Notes: generated by a model from the sequence alone, not told the origin. A DNA stretch of 10,766 bases from JAFGBH01 sp964430915 (GCA_964430915.1 CAYSHT010000075.1:1-10766), one strand, 5' to 3'. Shown: positions 1 to 6,158, counted from the first letter of the stretch. Made by a program: numbers and translations.

Positions 1-1
1 T

Positions 2-223
2 TCTCTCGGTTATCTTCATTCCGAAGAAGCCGGCACTATAATTTAAATACGAGGGGGCCAGGGACTTGCCAATCGCCTGAACTCTCTTGGTATTATACCG
101 GGAAAGAAATTAACGAAGAAAGGTTCCATGATGTTGAGGGGACCCGTCACCGTTCAGATAAACAGGTCTCTTGTTGCCATCGGTTACGGCATGGCACAAA
201 AAATAATCGTCGAAACAAAATAG
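2..223 (+). pseudogene. feoA: feoA-like gene interrupted by an in-frame stop, 5' end outside the window
   Basis: Read in the frame that ends at the TAG at 221-223, the translation is a FeoA/SH3-like domain. FeoA is the small cytoplasmic partner of the ferrous iron permease FeoB. The part after the stop has the family signatures: IRGGQGLANRLNSLGIIPGK, then a RGPVTVQ strand, then GYGMAQKIIVE at the C-terminus. The 14 codons before it (SLGYLHSEEAGTII) also fit the usual FeoA N-terminus, so the reading frame is continuous, but codon 44-46 is TAA exactly inside the domain. With the stop counted as a residue the visible part is 73 codons, close to the usual length of about 75. The next in-frame ATG is at 128 and would leave only 31 residues. 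The gene ends 8 bp before feoB, as in a normal feoAB operon. It may be a true nonsense mutation, a sequence error, or a read-through codon. FeoA identity is firm; loss of function is inferred. Confidence 0.8.
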
Positions 224-231
224 GCGGCAAA

Positions 232-1938
232 ATGAAGATTTTGCTCATGGGTAATCCAAATGTCGGAAAGAGTGTCATATTCTCCCGTCTTACTGGAGTT
301 CGCGTCGTTTCGTCTAATTATCCCGGTACCACCGTAAGCTATACAAGCGGTTTTATGAAAATCGGCGATGACACAGCAGAAATCATCGATGTACCCGGCA
401 CTTATACGCTCGAACCCACCAGTGAAGCAGAAGAAATAGCACTCGACATGCTCAAATCTGGCGACGTGGTCATCGATGTAGTCGATGCTACCAACCTCGA
501 AAGAAACCTCTATCTGACCCTTCAGTTACTGGAAAAAAAGATTACCCTTGTCGTGGCACTCAATCTCTGGGACGACACAAAGCATCGCGGCATTTCAATT
601 GACCGTAAAAAACTAGAGACTATTCTCGGTGTTCCAGTCATCGCAACCTCGGGTCTCACGGGACAGGGAATAAAAGACATGGCGGAAAGTATTCCGAGTG
701 CTACCACTTCTGATATAACGCCTATGAGCCGTGACGAACGCTGGGCCTTCGTGGGAAAAATTATCGACAGTGTCCAGACCATTACCCATCGTCATCACCG
801 GTGGTTTGAGCGTCTCGAAGATGCAAGCGTAAAACCGAAAACCGGTATCTTTATCGCCGCGGCAGTTCTTGCCATCTCTTACTATATTATCCGCTTTGTC
901 GGTGAAAATCTTATCAATTATGTCCTCGATCCCCTCTTTCACTCAATATGGCTGCCTCTCTTGACAAAACTGAGTGTCTTTATGGGTGGTGGTGGTTTTC
1001 TCCATGATGTCATTGTGGGAAAGATCATTTCCGGACATATACATTTTATTGAGTCGTTCGGACTTTTGAGCAGCGGCCTTTATGTCCCGCTTGCAATGGT
1101 ACTCCCCTATATTATCTCCTTTTATTTAGTCATAGGGCTCCTCGAGGACATCGGGTACCTTCCCCGACTGGCTATTCTTTTGGATACCACCATGCACAAA
1201 ATTGGGTTGCACGGATTCGCCATCGTTCCCACGCTTTTGGGACTTGGATGCAACGTGCCTGCCATAATGGCAACACGCGTTCTCGAAAGCAGGCGTGAAC
1301 GTTTTATCGCTGCGACGCTCGTTTCCATCGCCGTTCCCTGCGCGTCGGCCCAGGCGATGATTTTCGGACTCGTCGGTAAATTCGGCGGAAAATATGTGGC
1401 CATGGTTTACGGAACGCTCTTTCTGGTATGGATCATACTCGGTTTTATCCTGAACAAGATATTAAAAGGTCTGAGCCCTGAACTCCTGATAGAAATTCCA
1501 CCCTACAGGATCCCGCCATGGGGGATCGTATTCCAGAAACTCTTTTACAGAATCGATAATTTTCTCAGGGAGGCAGTTCCCATAATCCTGGCGGCCGTCT
1601 TTGTTATCAATATACTCTTTATCTCTGGGATATTTGATTATGTCGCGAACTTTGCCGCACCTGTAATTACCGGTATCTGGGGGCTTCCCGAAGAGTCGGT
1701 CGTGGCAATCGTGATCGGATTTATCAGGAAGGATGCCGCCCTCGGAATGCTCGCACTTTCGGCACTTACGGCCAAACAGATGGTTATAGGAAGTGTGGTT
1801 CTTACGATGTTCTTCCCCTGCATTGCCACGTTTGTAGTTCTTTTGAAAGAATTGGGACTGCGGGACTTTCTGAAATCAATGGCGATAATGCTGATCTCAG
1901 CTTTAACGGCAGGAGGAATACTGAATGTTGTTTTGTGA
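232..1938 (+). CDS. feoB: Ferrous iron transport protein B (compact FeoB GTPase-permease)
   Basis: FeoB is the inner-membrane Fe(II) transporter with an N-terminal G domain. G motifs seen: G1 GNPNVGKS (residues 7-14), G2 threonines in NYPGTTV (29-35), G3 DVPG (53-56), a G4 NLWD at 111-114 in place of the usual NxxD context, and a G5-like TSG at 139-141. The helical region follows, then several hydrophobic segments from about residue 205 to the C-terminus. Permease signatures are LEDIGYLPR (304-312) and GCNVPAIMATR (339-349), typical of the first gate, and FFPCIATF (527-534), typical of the second. The segment AVPCASAQAM (367-376) stands where many FeoBs have a SCSAR-type sequence. At 568 residues it is far shorter than the E. 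coli protein (773), as in other compact FeoBs. The ATG is preceded by AGGCGG, and the gene begins 8 bp after the feoA stop. It ends directly against the repeat tract that leads to the S23 gene. Confidence in the family is very high. Confidence 0.96.
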   Translation: MKILLMGNPNVGKSVIFSRLTGVRVVSSNYPGTTVSYTSGFMKIGDDTAEIIDVPGTYTLEPTSEAEEIALDMLKSGDVVIDVVDATNLERNLYLTLQLLEKKITLVVALNLWDDTKHRGISIDRKKLETILGVPVIATSGLTGQGIKDMAESIPSATTSDITPMSRDERWAFVGKIIDSVQTITHRHHRWFERLEDASVKPKTGIFIAAAVLAISYYIIRFVGENLINYVLDPLFHSIWLPLLTKLSVFMGGGGFLHDVIVGKIISGHIHFIESFGLLSSGLYVPLAMVLPYIISFYLVIGLLEDIGYLPRLAILLDTTMHKIGLHGFAIVPTLLGLGCNVPAIMATRVLESRRERFIAATLVSIAVPCASAQAMIFGLVGKFGGKYVAMVYGTLFLVWIILGFILNKILKGLSPELLIEIPPYRIPPWGIVFQKLFYRIDNFLREAVPIILAAVFVINILFISGIFDYVANFAAPVITGIWGLPEESVVAIVIGFIRKDAALGMLALSALTAKQMVIGSVVLTMFFPCIATFVVLLKELGLRDFLKSMAIMLISALTAGGILNVVL

Positions 1939-2121
1939 AAGTAAAGGCACAAAGTTACCAAGGCACAGAGGCACATAGTAGTAAAAGCAAAAGCGAAAAG
2001 GCATAAAGAATAAAAGACGCATAGTTACCAAGGCACAAAGGCACACAGGAAATCAAAAGCAAAAGGCGTATAGAAAAGTAAAAACAAAAAGGCACAGAGG
2101 CACAAAGGGAAAAGACTAAAG
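1939..2121 (+). repeat. Left arm of degenerate GGCACARA repeats flanking the S23 gene
   Basis: This purine-rich low-complexity tract starts immediately after the feoB stop and ends at the stop of the S23 gene. It is built from variants of an 8-bp unit, AGGCACAR, for example AAGGCACAGAGGCACA near 1962, again near 2033, and near 2090, separated by A/G-rich spacers such as AAAAGCAAAAG. All GGCACA units lie on the + strand. The opposite arm after the gene carries them on the - strand, so the two arms are inverted relative to each other. Similar AGGCACAGA tracts are known from many bacterial genomes and often produce spurious predicted proteins. I see no promoter or terminator in it. Confidence 0.8.
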
Positions 2122-2478
2122 TTATTTGTCTCGTACTTTATTGATCAAACTACTAAGCATTCGCTCAATTTCTCGACTTAATTGATAGATCTCTTCAATT
2201 CGATTTGGAGTAAGATATTCCAGATTCCGACTAATCTCTATCTGGGTTTGTAGCTCGTAGACTGCGCCCATTGCTATTTGCAGGAAGCGTAGGTAATCCT
2301 TTTTTGACCTTCGACCGTAACCTTCTGCTATATTGCTTGGGATAGAAACGGAACATCGCCTCATCTGCGAAATCAAACCAAAAACTTCATCTTTAGGAAA
2401 TGTCTTCGTTGTCTGATATATTACCGTAACAAAGTGCACAGATTTCTGCCAAACAATAAGGTCTCTGTATGTTTTCAT
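2122..2478 (-). CDS. Four-helix-bundle protein, S23 / 23S rRNA intervening-sequence protein family
   Basis: This 118-residue protein belongs to the family first seen encoded inside 23S rRNA intervening sequences and related to the Avd accessory protein of diversity-generating retroelements. Family signatures are clear: DLIVWQKS (6-13), the FP..E..GL motif (27-35), then SQMRRCSVSIPSNIAEGYGR (37-56), and a C-terminal ELQTQIEISRNLEYL stretch. The four amphipathic helices span nearly the whole protein. The family forms pentameric bundles with a basic surface, thought to bind nucleic acid, but the function of free-standing copies is not established. The gene is not inside an rRNA here. It sits alone between two inverted repeat arms, with the ATG directly at the edge of the right arm and no Shine-Dalgarno sequence upstream. 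No reverse transcriptase or variable repeat is nearby, so a retroelement role is not supported in this window. Confidence 0.93.
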   Translation of the reverse strand: MKTYRDLIVWQKSVHFVTVIYQTTKTFPKDEVFGLISQMRRCSVSIPSNIAEGYGRRSKKDYLRFLQIAMGAVYELQTQIEISRNLEYLTPNRIEEIYQLSREIERMLSSLINKVRDK

Positions 2479-2660
2479 TGTGCTTGTACTTTGTGCCTAT
2501 GTGCTTTTCTGCCTTTTTACTCTGTTACTCTGTCACTCTGTACCTTTGTCACTCTGTACCTTTGTCACTCTGTGCCTTTGTGCCTATTTTGCTCTTCTCC
2601 TCTGTGCCTCTGTACTTTCGTACTTTCCTTACTCTGTGCCTCTGTGCCTCTGTGCCTCTT
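2479..2660 (-). repeat. Right arm of degenerate 8-bp repeats (TGTGCCTC) flanking the S23 gene
   Basis: This is the mirror of the left arm: a pyrimidine-rich tract on the + strand made of 8-bp units such as CTCTGTGC, CTTTGTGC, ACTCTGTC and ACTCTGTA. Around 2526-2585 a higher 16-bp period appears, alternating ACTCTGTA and CCTTTGTC units three times. At 2634-2659 there are three nearly perfect CTCTGTGC units. On the - strand the units read GGCACAGA, so the arm is inverted relative to 1939-2121. The tract ends exactly at the rmuC stop. The long + strand open frames across it, with Leu/Cys/Ser/Val-rich translations, are products of the repeat and not genes. Confidence 0.8.
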
Positions 2661-3884
2661 TTACTCTTCACCTTTCTCAACATCGATAAGGGGTGTCTCA
2701 TCGTCCCCTAATTCAACTTCAGCAAGCCCTCTCTGTGTCCTGAGATCATCTATTTTTCTTAGGGACCTTTCCATCTGGTTACGTCTCGTTGAGGTGAGAG
2801 TATTAAATTCTCTCTGTGCATCATCTATCCGCTTCCCCATCTTATCAAAAGATTTCATAAACGCATCCCATTGCTTGTTAAAGGAGCCGAGTAGCGAAAG
2901 TATCTGAGCCGCTGTTTTCTCAAGATTAAAGTTGTCCACCGCCTGCCTAATTACTGCCAGAATCGCATAGAGGGTAATGGGAGAGCAAAGGATAACCTTG
3001 TTCTTCAGGGCATCATCGAGAATCGTTCCGTCATTTTCGTTTATGAATGCATAGACCTGCTCGTTCGGTATAAATACGATTACATAGTCCACTGTATTCT
3101 CTTCGGGATTTATATAGTCTCTTGTGAGAACCTCTTTAATCCTCTCCCGCACATCCTTTAAGAACCTGGCTTTACTCTTCTCCCTTTCGGCGTCACCATT
3201 CGATTCAAGATACTTGAGGTAGTTGTCGAGGGGAAATTTAACGTCCATGTTCACTTTGAGGTTCTGTGGTAGGAAAAAGGTGAAATCGGGTCGTGTGCTT
3301 GCAGTTTCAAGTACCTTCTGCTTCCGATAATTCACCCCTTCTATGAAGCCTGCCAGCCTCAGCACGTCTTCTGCCATTCTTTCACCCCATTGACCCCGGG
3401 CCTTTGTGCTTGAAAGTGCCACTTTCAGCTGATGGGTCGTCTCCTGAAGCTTTACCGTCTGTTCTGAAGCTGACTTCAATTGACTGGAAAGTTCACCGAA
3501 CTTTTTCTCCCTGTCTTTTTCAAGATTGACGACGAGATCCTGAACCCCTTTCAAGTCCGTTTTCATAACCTCAAGGGTCTGGTCAATGAGTTTTTTCTTT
3601 CCATCGAGCTCTTTCTCACCTGATTCCGTCTGTTTCGAGAGCCTCTCGTTTGCGAGCTTTAAAAACTCCTCCGTATTTTTTGAGAGCGCATCCAGTGACA
3701 GTGCCCCGAAGGAATCTTTCATCCTGCCGATGATTGCCTCCAGGTCCTGCATCTTTTGGCGCTCTGCCTGATTCACTAATTCTTCCGCAATTCTCTTCGT
3801 CTCCCTACCCCGTATTAGATTAACCACCACTACTATAATTACACCCAGTATAATGCCGGACATAAATACTGATAGATATTCCAT
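2661..3884 (-). CDS. rmuC: DNA recombination protein RmuC family
   Basis: RmuC-family proteins are membrane-anchored, coiled-coil proteins with a nuclease-like core. In E. coli rmuC mutants have raised inversion frequency at short inverted repeats. Here, residues 4-24 form one N-terminal membrane segment, followed by a long charged coiled coil (about 28-160). Then comes the conserved core: RGQWGE (163-168), GFIEGVNYRKQ (179-189), RPDF (198-201), MDVKFPLDNY (213-222), DYVIVFIPNEQVYAF (266-280) and the SPITLYAIL stretch (301-309). The C-terminal helices end in an acidic tail (DDETPLIDVEKGEE). The 407-residue length is normal. The ATG has a good Shine-Dalgarno (AGAGAGGAAAG) just upstream. The gene converges on feoB, and its stop abuts the right repeat arm of the S23 cassette, so the last few acidic codons may have been reshaped by that insertion. 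The function as a nuclease is inferred from the family. Confidence 0.93.
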   Translation of the reverse strand: MEYLSVFMSGIILGVIIVVVVNLIRGRETKRIAEELVNQAERQKMQDLEAIIGRMKDSFGALSLDALSKNTEEFLKLANERLSKQTESGEKELDGKKKLIDQTLEVMKTDLKGVQDLVVNLEKDREKKFGELSSQLKSASEQTVKLQETTHQLKVALSSTKARGQWGERMAEDVLRLAGFIEGVNYRKQKVLETASTRPDFTFFLPQNLKVNMDVKFPLDNYLKYLESNGDAEREKSKARFLKDVRERIKEVLTRDYINPEENTVDYVIVFIPNEQVYAFINENDGTILDDALKNKVILCSPITLYAILAVIRQAVDNFNLEKTAAQILSLLGSFNKQWDAFMKSFDKMGKRIDDAQREFNTLTSTRRNQMERSLRKIDDLRTQRGLAEVELGDDETPLIDVEKGEE

Positions 3885-3967
3885 AAAACTTTCCTCTCTC
3901 AGCCTACCCTATTTCCATCACTCGATAAATGGCTTCAGTAATTATTGACCGGGGGCGCACCCTCAAT

Positions 3968-4085
3968 CCCGCCTTATAGGCGGGGTCATGGGACGCAATT
4001 AAAAAGGAATATATTACTCGCCTTCGGCTCATGAATCTTCGATTTCCTTACCGGGAAGCCCCGCCCTGTAGGCGGGGAACTTCAC
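3968..4085. repeat. Family 2 palindrome pair (CCCGCCT-type and CCCCGCC-type hairpins)
   Basis: Two GC-rich hairpins lie about 75 bp apart. The first pairs CCCGCCT (3968-3974) with AGGCGGG (3978-3984) around a 3-nt loop. The second pairs CCCCGCC (4059-4065) with GGCGGGG (4071-4077) around CTGTA, with GAAG and CTTC extending the symmetry outward. The 34-bp segment 4052-4085 matches the reverse complement of 10733-10766 at all but two positions, so it is a dispersed repeat and not a local hairpin only. On the - strand a GTAAGGAAA stretch follows the second hairpin, which recalls the TTAAGGAAAAT of family 1 and suggests the two families are related. Confidence 0.75.
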
Positions 4086-4104
4086 TTCGCGCTTGATTTC
4101 ATTT

Positions 4105-4220
4105 TTGAATTGAACAGCGAGCGCAATCCCCTCAGCTTGCGGCGGGGTTAGCGAGCGAATATAAAACAAACATTTTCCTTAACAATCGGAGATTCCCCGC
4201 AACGTGTTGCGGGGAGCTTC
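4105..4220 (-). repeat. Family 1 composite palindromic repeat, copy 1 (inverted)
   Basis: Read on the - strand this unit has, in order, GAAGCTC, hairpin A (CCCCGCAAC with GTTGCGGGG), AATCTCC, the conserved block TTGTTAAGGAAAATGTTTGT, CGCTCGCT, hairpin B (CCCCGCCGC against a partly paired GAGGGG), GCGCTCGCTG and TTCAATTCAA. The same order recurs at 6020-6132 and 7039-7152. Hairpin A here occupies 4195-4214 and is perfect. The unit is non-coding and about 115 bp, the size of a MITE or a REP-type (BIME) element. Confidence 0.82.
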
Positions 4221-4334
4221 AAAGTATTTGTTAAGGCGTAATCTGGGCTACTTGTACAAACGCCGGCGATAAAGAGGGTTCTCCGAAGATTCCCTATCTT
4301 TCATCTTCCGGCAGTCTTGAAAAGTATAAAAACA

Positions 4335-5864
4335 CTACGGAGCCGTGCCGATGTTTACCCTTCTGTTCAGTGTATGGTCTGTAGATATGAGCTGTGATTC
4401 ACCAAGGCCAACGGCCTCTATTCTCGCTGGATCGACACCCATCTCGACAAGGGCATCCTTCACAGCTTCAGCACGCTTATTCGAAAGATACTGGTTATAA
4501 ACCTCCGGTCCTAAAGAATCGGTATGCCCCTCAATTCTTATTAATGTTTCCGGATAGTTATGAAGCGTTTTGGCGATGCTATCCAACTCTTTGCCCGCAC
4601 CCGGCTTCAAATCCGCCGAATCAAAATCAAAAAGAACATCCGATTTAAGTGTGGCCGTAAACTCAGCTTTTTTACTTTCTGCAGGAGGAGCAGGGATAGG
4701 TTCCTCTGCCGGTAACGGAACGGTAACGATGTTTACCCTTCTGTTCAGTGCATGGTCTGCAGATATGAGCTGTGATTCACCAAGACCGACGGCCTCTATC
4801 CTCGCTGGATCAACACCCATCTCGACAAGGGCATCCTTCACAGCTTCAGCACGTTTTTCTGAAAGATACTGGTTATACACCTCCGGACCCCGCGAATCGG
4901 TATGTCCCTCAACTCTTATTGATGTTTCCGGATTGTTGAAAAGTACTTCGGCAATGCTATCCAACTCTTTGCCCGCACCCGGCTTCAAGTCTGCCGAGTC
5001 AAAATCAAAGAGAACATCCGCCTTGAGCGTAGCCGTGAACGCCACCTTCTCGGTAAAAACGGGGGCGGGTATTTCAACTGGCGGCGGCACTTCCTCCACA
5101 ACCTCTACTACTGGGGGTGCTTCCACAACAACCGCAACTTTTGGTGGTGCTTTTTTCAAGAAAATCTTTTTGATGAAACCGGCCATCTGCTTTCCCGACG
5201 CCAACTGAGTCGCGTTCTTTGTAAATCCGCAGTATCCAGCCTTTGCGACCTCTTCCATCCTCTTTTTGCCGTCCTCATCTTCTCCGATCATAATGGGATA
5301 GATACAGCTCCTGTCGCCGTAAAGATTCTTCATGTTTTCAGCCGCTTTGATCGAAAACTCCTCGGTGTTCTTCCAGTCGCTTACGATAATAACCGCTATC
5401 CCCCCATCTGCCTCCTTCAGGTCCTCGGCGGCACCATTGATAGCGTATATCATTGCGCTTCGGCCCTTCCCCTTCTCTAACTTTTTGACAATATCTCCGA
5501 AGTTCTTTCTATCATAGTCTGTGAGACTATAGAGGAGGGTTGTTTCCTCTTTAAAGGGGGAGACATTCTTTCCGAAGGTTCTCAGCCCTATCTTCAGCTC
5601 CATTTCGGGGAGACATCTGTTTATGTTGTTGACAACATTTTTCGCAACGTCAAATTTTGTCTTTTTCATATATGAATCTGACATTGACGAGGATTCATCA
5701 TAAATAATTATTAAATTATCAACCTTTTTTACATACTTTCCTTCCTGAATATCTTTGGTAAGATCAACTGGCCTGAATCGGGGGATCCTTTTTTTCGCCC
5801 CGCAACCGATCAGCAGGACAACTATGATTAAAAATATGAATGTCTTTAACAAATATCGTGCCAT
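4335..5864 (-). CDS. Outer-membrane lipoprotein with VWA domain and two tandem OmpA peptidoglycan-binding domains
   Basis: The N-terminus is a lipoprotein signal peptide: basic start, hydrophobic stretch 5-19, lipobox LIGC with the lipidated Cys at 21, followed by Gly and not Asp, so outer-membrane sorting is likely. A von Willebrand factor A domain spans about 47-235 with the metal-site motif DESSS (D56, S58, S60) and a hydrophobic strand ending in SDW (162-164). A Pro/Val/Glu-rich linker (239-270) leads to two OmpA C-terminal domains at 276-383 and 402-509. Each carries the EGHTDS motif and the conserved Asp/Arg pair that binds diaminopimelate (D323/R338 and D449/R464). The domains are identical at 95 of 108 positions, a recent duplication. 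It probably tethers a VWA interaction module to the cell wall. No partner gene is adjacent. The ATG has an AGGGGGA Shine-Dalgarno. Domain calls are firm; the role is unknown. Confidence 0.92.
   Translation of the reverse strand: MARYLLKTFIFLIIVVLLIGCGAKKRIPRFRPVDLTKDIQEGKYVKKVDNLIIIYDESSSMSDSYMKKTKFDVAKNVVNNINRCLPEMELKIGLRTFGKNVSPFKEETTLLYSLTDYDRKNFGDIVKKLEKGKGRSAMIYAINGAAEDLKEADGGIAVIIVSDWKNTEEFSIKAAENMKNLYGDRSCIYPIMIGEDEDGKKRMEEVAKAGYCGFTKNATQLASGKQMAGFIKKIFLKKAPPKVAVVVEAPPVVEVVEEVPPPVEIPAPVFTEKVAFTATLKADVLFDFDSADLKPGAGKELDSIAEVLFNNPETSIRVEGHTDSRGPEVYNQYLSEKRAEAVKDALVEMGVDPARIEAVGLGESQLISADHALNRRVNIVTVPLPAEEPIPAPPAESKKAEFTATLKSDVLFDFDSADLKPGAGKELDSIAKTLHNYPETLIRIEGHTDSLGPEVYNQYLSNKRAEAVKDALVEMGVDPARIEAVGLGESQLISTDHTLNRRVNIGTAP
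4341..5039 (-). repeat. Intragenic tandem duplication of the OmpA domain (period 378 bp)
   Basis: Segments 4719-5039 and 4341-4661 encode the first and second OmpA domains. They line up without gaps at an offset of 378 bp (126 codons); for example, the same GATGTTTACCCTTCTGTTCA occurs at 4350 and 4728. Protein identity is 95 of 108 residues. Substitutions cluster in the helix around residues 306-311 and at a few surface positions, and the motif around EGHTDS and the long helix after it are nearly unchanged. The pair could recombine to lose or gain a domain. Confidence 0.9.
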
Positions 5865-5944
5865 AAGTCGGTCCCCCTGTTAATCGCTTTCCTTTTTTCT
5901 CACGATTAAAAATCTCTCTGACTTTAATTCTTTCATCATATATG

Positions 5945-5962
5945 AACTTTAACCGTTAAGTT
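5945..5962. promoter_or_regulatory. Imperfect inverted repeat at the candidate promoter (possible operator)
   Basis: AACTTTAAC and GTTAAGTT form an inverted repeat around a single C, with one unpaired T in the left half. It overlaps the predicted transcription start next to the candidate -10, a usual place for a repressor site. No regulator gene is adjacent and AT-rich inverted repeats arise often by chance. Confidence 0.25.
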
Positions 5963-5991
5963 TAATGACATAAAATTACATTTTTTGTCAA
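5962..5991 (-). promoter_or_regulatory. Candidate sigma-70-type promoter of the VWA/OmpA lipoprotein gene
   Basis: On the - strand a perfect TTGACA (5986-5991) is followed after 18 bp by CATTAA (5962-5967), which matches the -10 consensus at three of six positions. The region is AT-rich, lies about 100 bp upstream of the start codon, and is the only such pair in the gap. The -35 is good and the -10 weak, so this is tentative. Confidence 0.35.
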
Positions 5992-6019
5992 CTCTTTCAT
6001 TGGTGCGAATCAAGCCATT

Positions 6020-6132
6020 GAAGCTCCCCGCAACTTGTTGAGGGGAATCTCCAATTGTTAAGGAAAATGTTTATTTGTTATTCTCGCTTTCCCCGCCGCA
6101 GAAAGCGGGGAATGCTCGCTTTTCAATTCGAA
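6020..6132 (+). repeat. Family 1 composite palindromic repeat, copy 2
   Basis: This copy has the same order of parts as 4105-4220 but in the opposite orientation. Hairpin A is at 6025-6044, with one broken pair (CCCCGCAAC against GTTGAGGGG). AATCTCC and the TTAAGGAAAATGTTT block follow, then CTCGCT, hairpin B CCCCGC/GCGGGG (6091-6110), GCTCGCT and TTCAATTCGAA. It lies between the lipoprotein gene's upstream region and the end of the hydrolase gene, and accounts for most of that roughly 290-bp gap. Confidence 0.82.
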
Positions 6133-6158
6133 TAATAGCTCCTTAAAGAGAAGAGACT

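Larger units (their letters stand above)
3885..4334. other. 450-bp intergenic region without a gene, filled with palindromic repeats
   Basis: This gap lies between the start of rmuC and the end of the VWA/OmpA lipoprotein gene. I see no credible coding frame. It contains a family 2 palindrome pair (3968-4083) and a full family 1 composite repeat in inverted orientation (4105-4220). The stretch 4221-4334 holds only a weak, bulged inverted repeat (CCGGAAGAT near 4310 against ATCTTCGG near 4286) with no T-run, so I do not call a terminator. The rmuC promoter must lie within the first tens of bases of the gap or inside the repeats, but no convincing -35/-10 pair stands out. Confidence 0.6.

Noticed and set aside
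1939..2660. Diversity-generating retroelement, because S23 proteins are related to Avd
   Set aside because: No reverse transcriptase, template repeat or variable repeat is seen, and the protein matches the free-standing S23 group.
2434..2907. Open frames on the + strand rich in Leu, Cys, Ser, Val and Pro (about 70-157 residues)
   Set aside because: They are translations of the 8-bp repeat arm and of the antisense of rmuC. All three frames give similar low-complexity products, with no ribosome site.
3960..4220. Palindromic repeats as a CRISPR array
   Set aside because: The repeats are not regularly spaced, have no unique spacers of equal length, differ between units and recur kilobases apart. 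No cas gene is present.
4221..4334. Intrinsic terminator downstream of the VWA/OmpA gene
   Set aside because: The only stem (near 4286-4312) has a bulge and a long loop and is not followed by a T-run on the - strand.
4570..5208. 212-residue + strand open frame rich in Ser, Thr and Ala, with an internal repeat
   Set aside because: It is the antisense of the duplicated OmpA domains; its repeat is simply that duplication.
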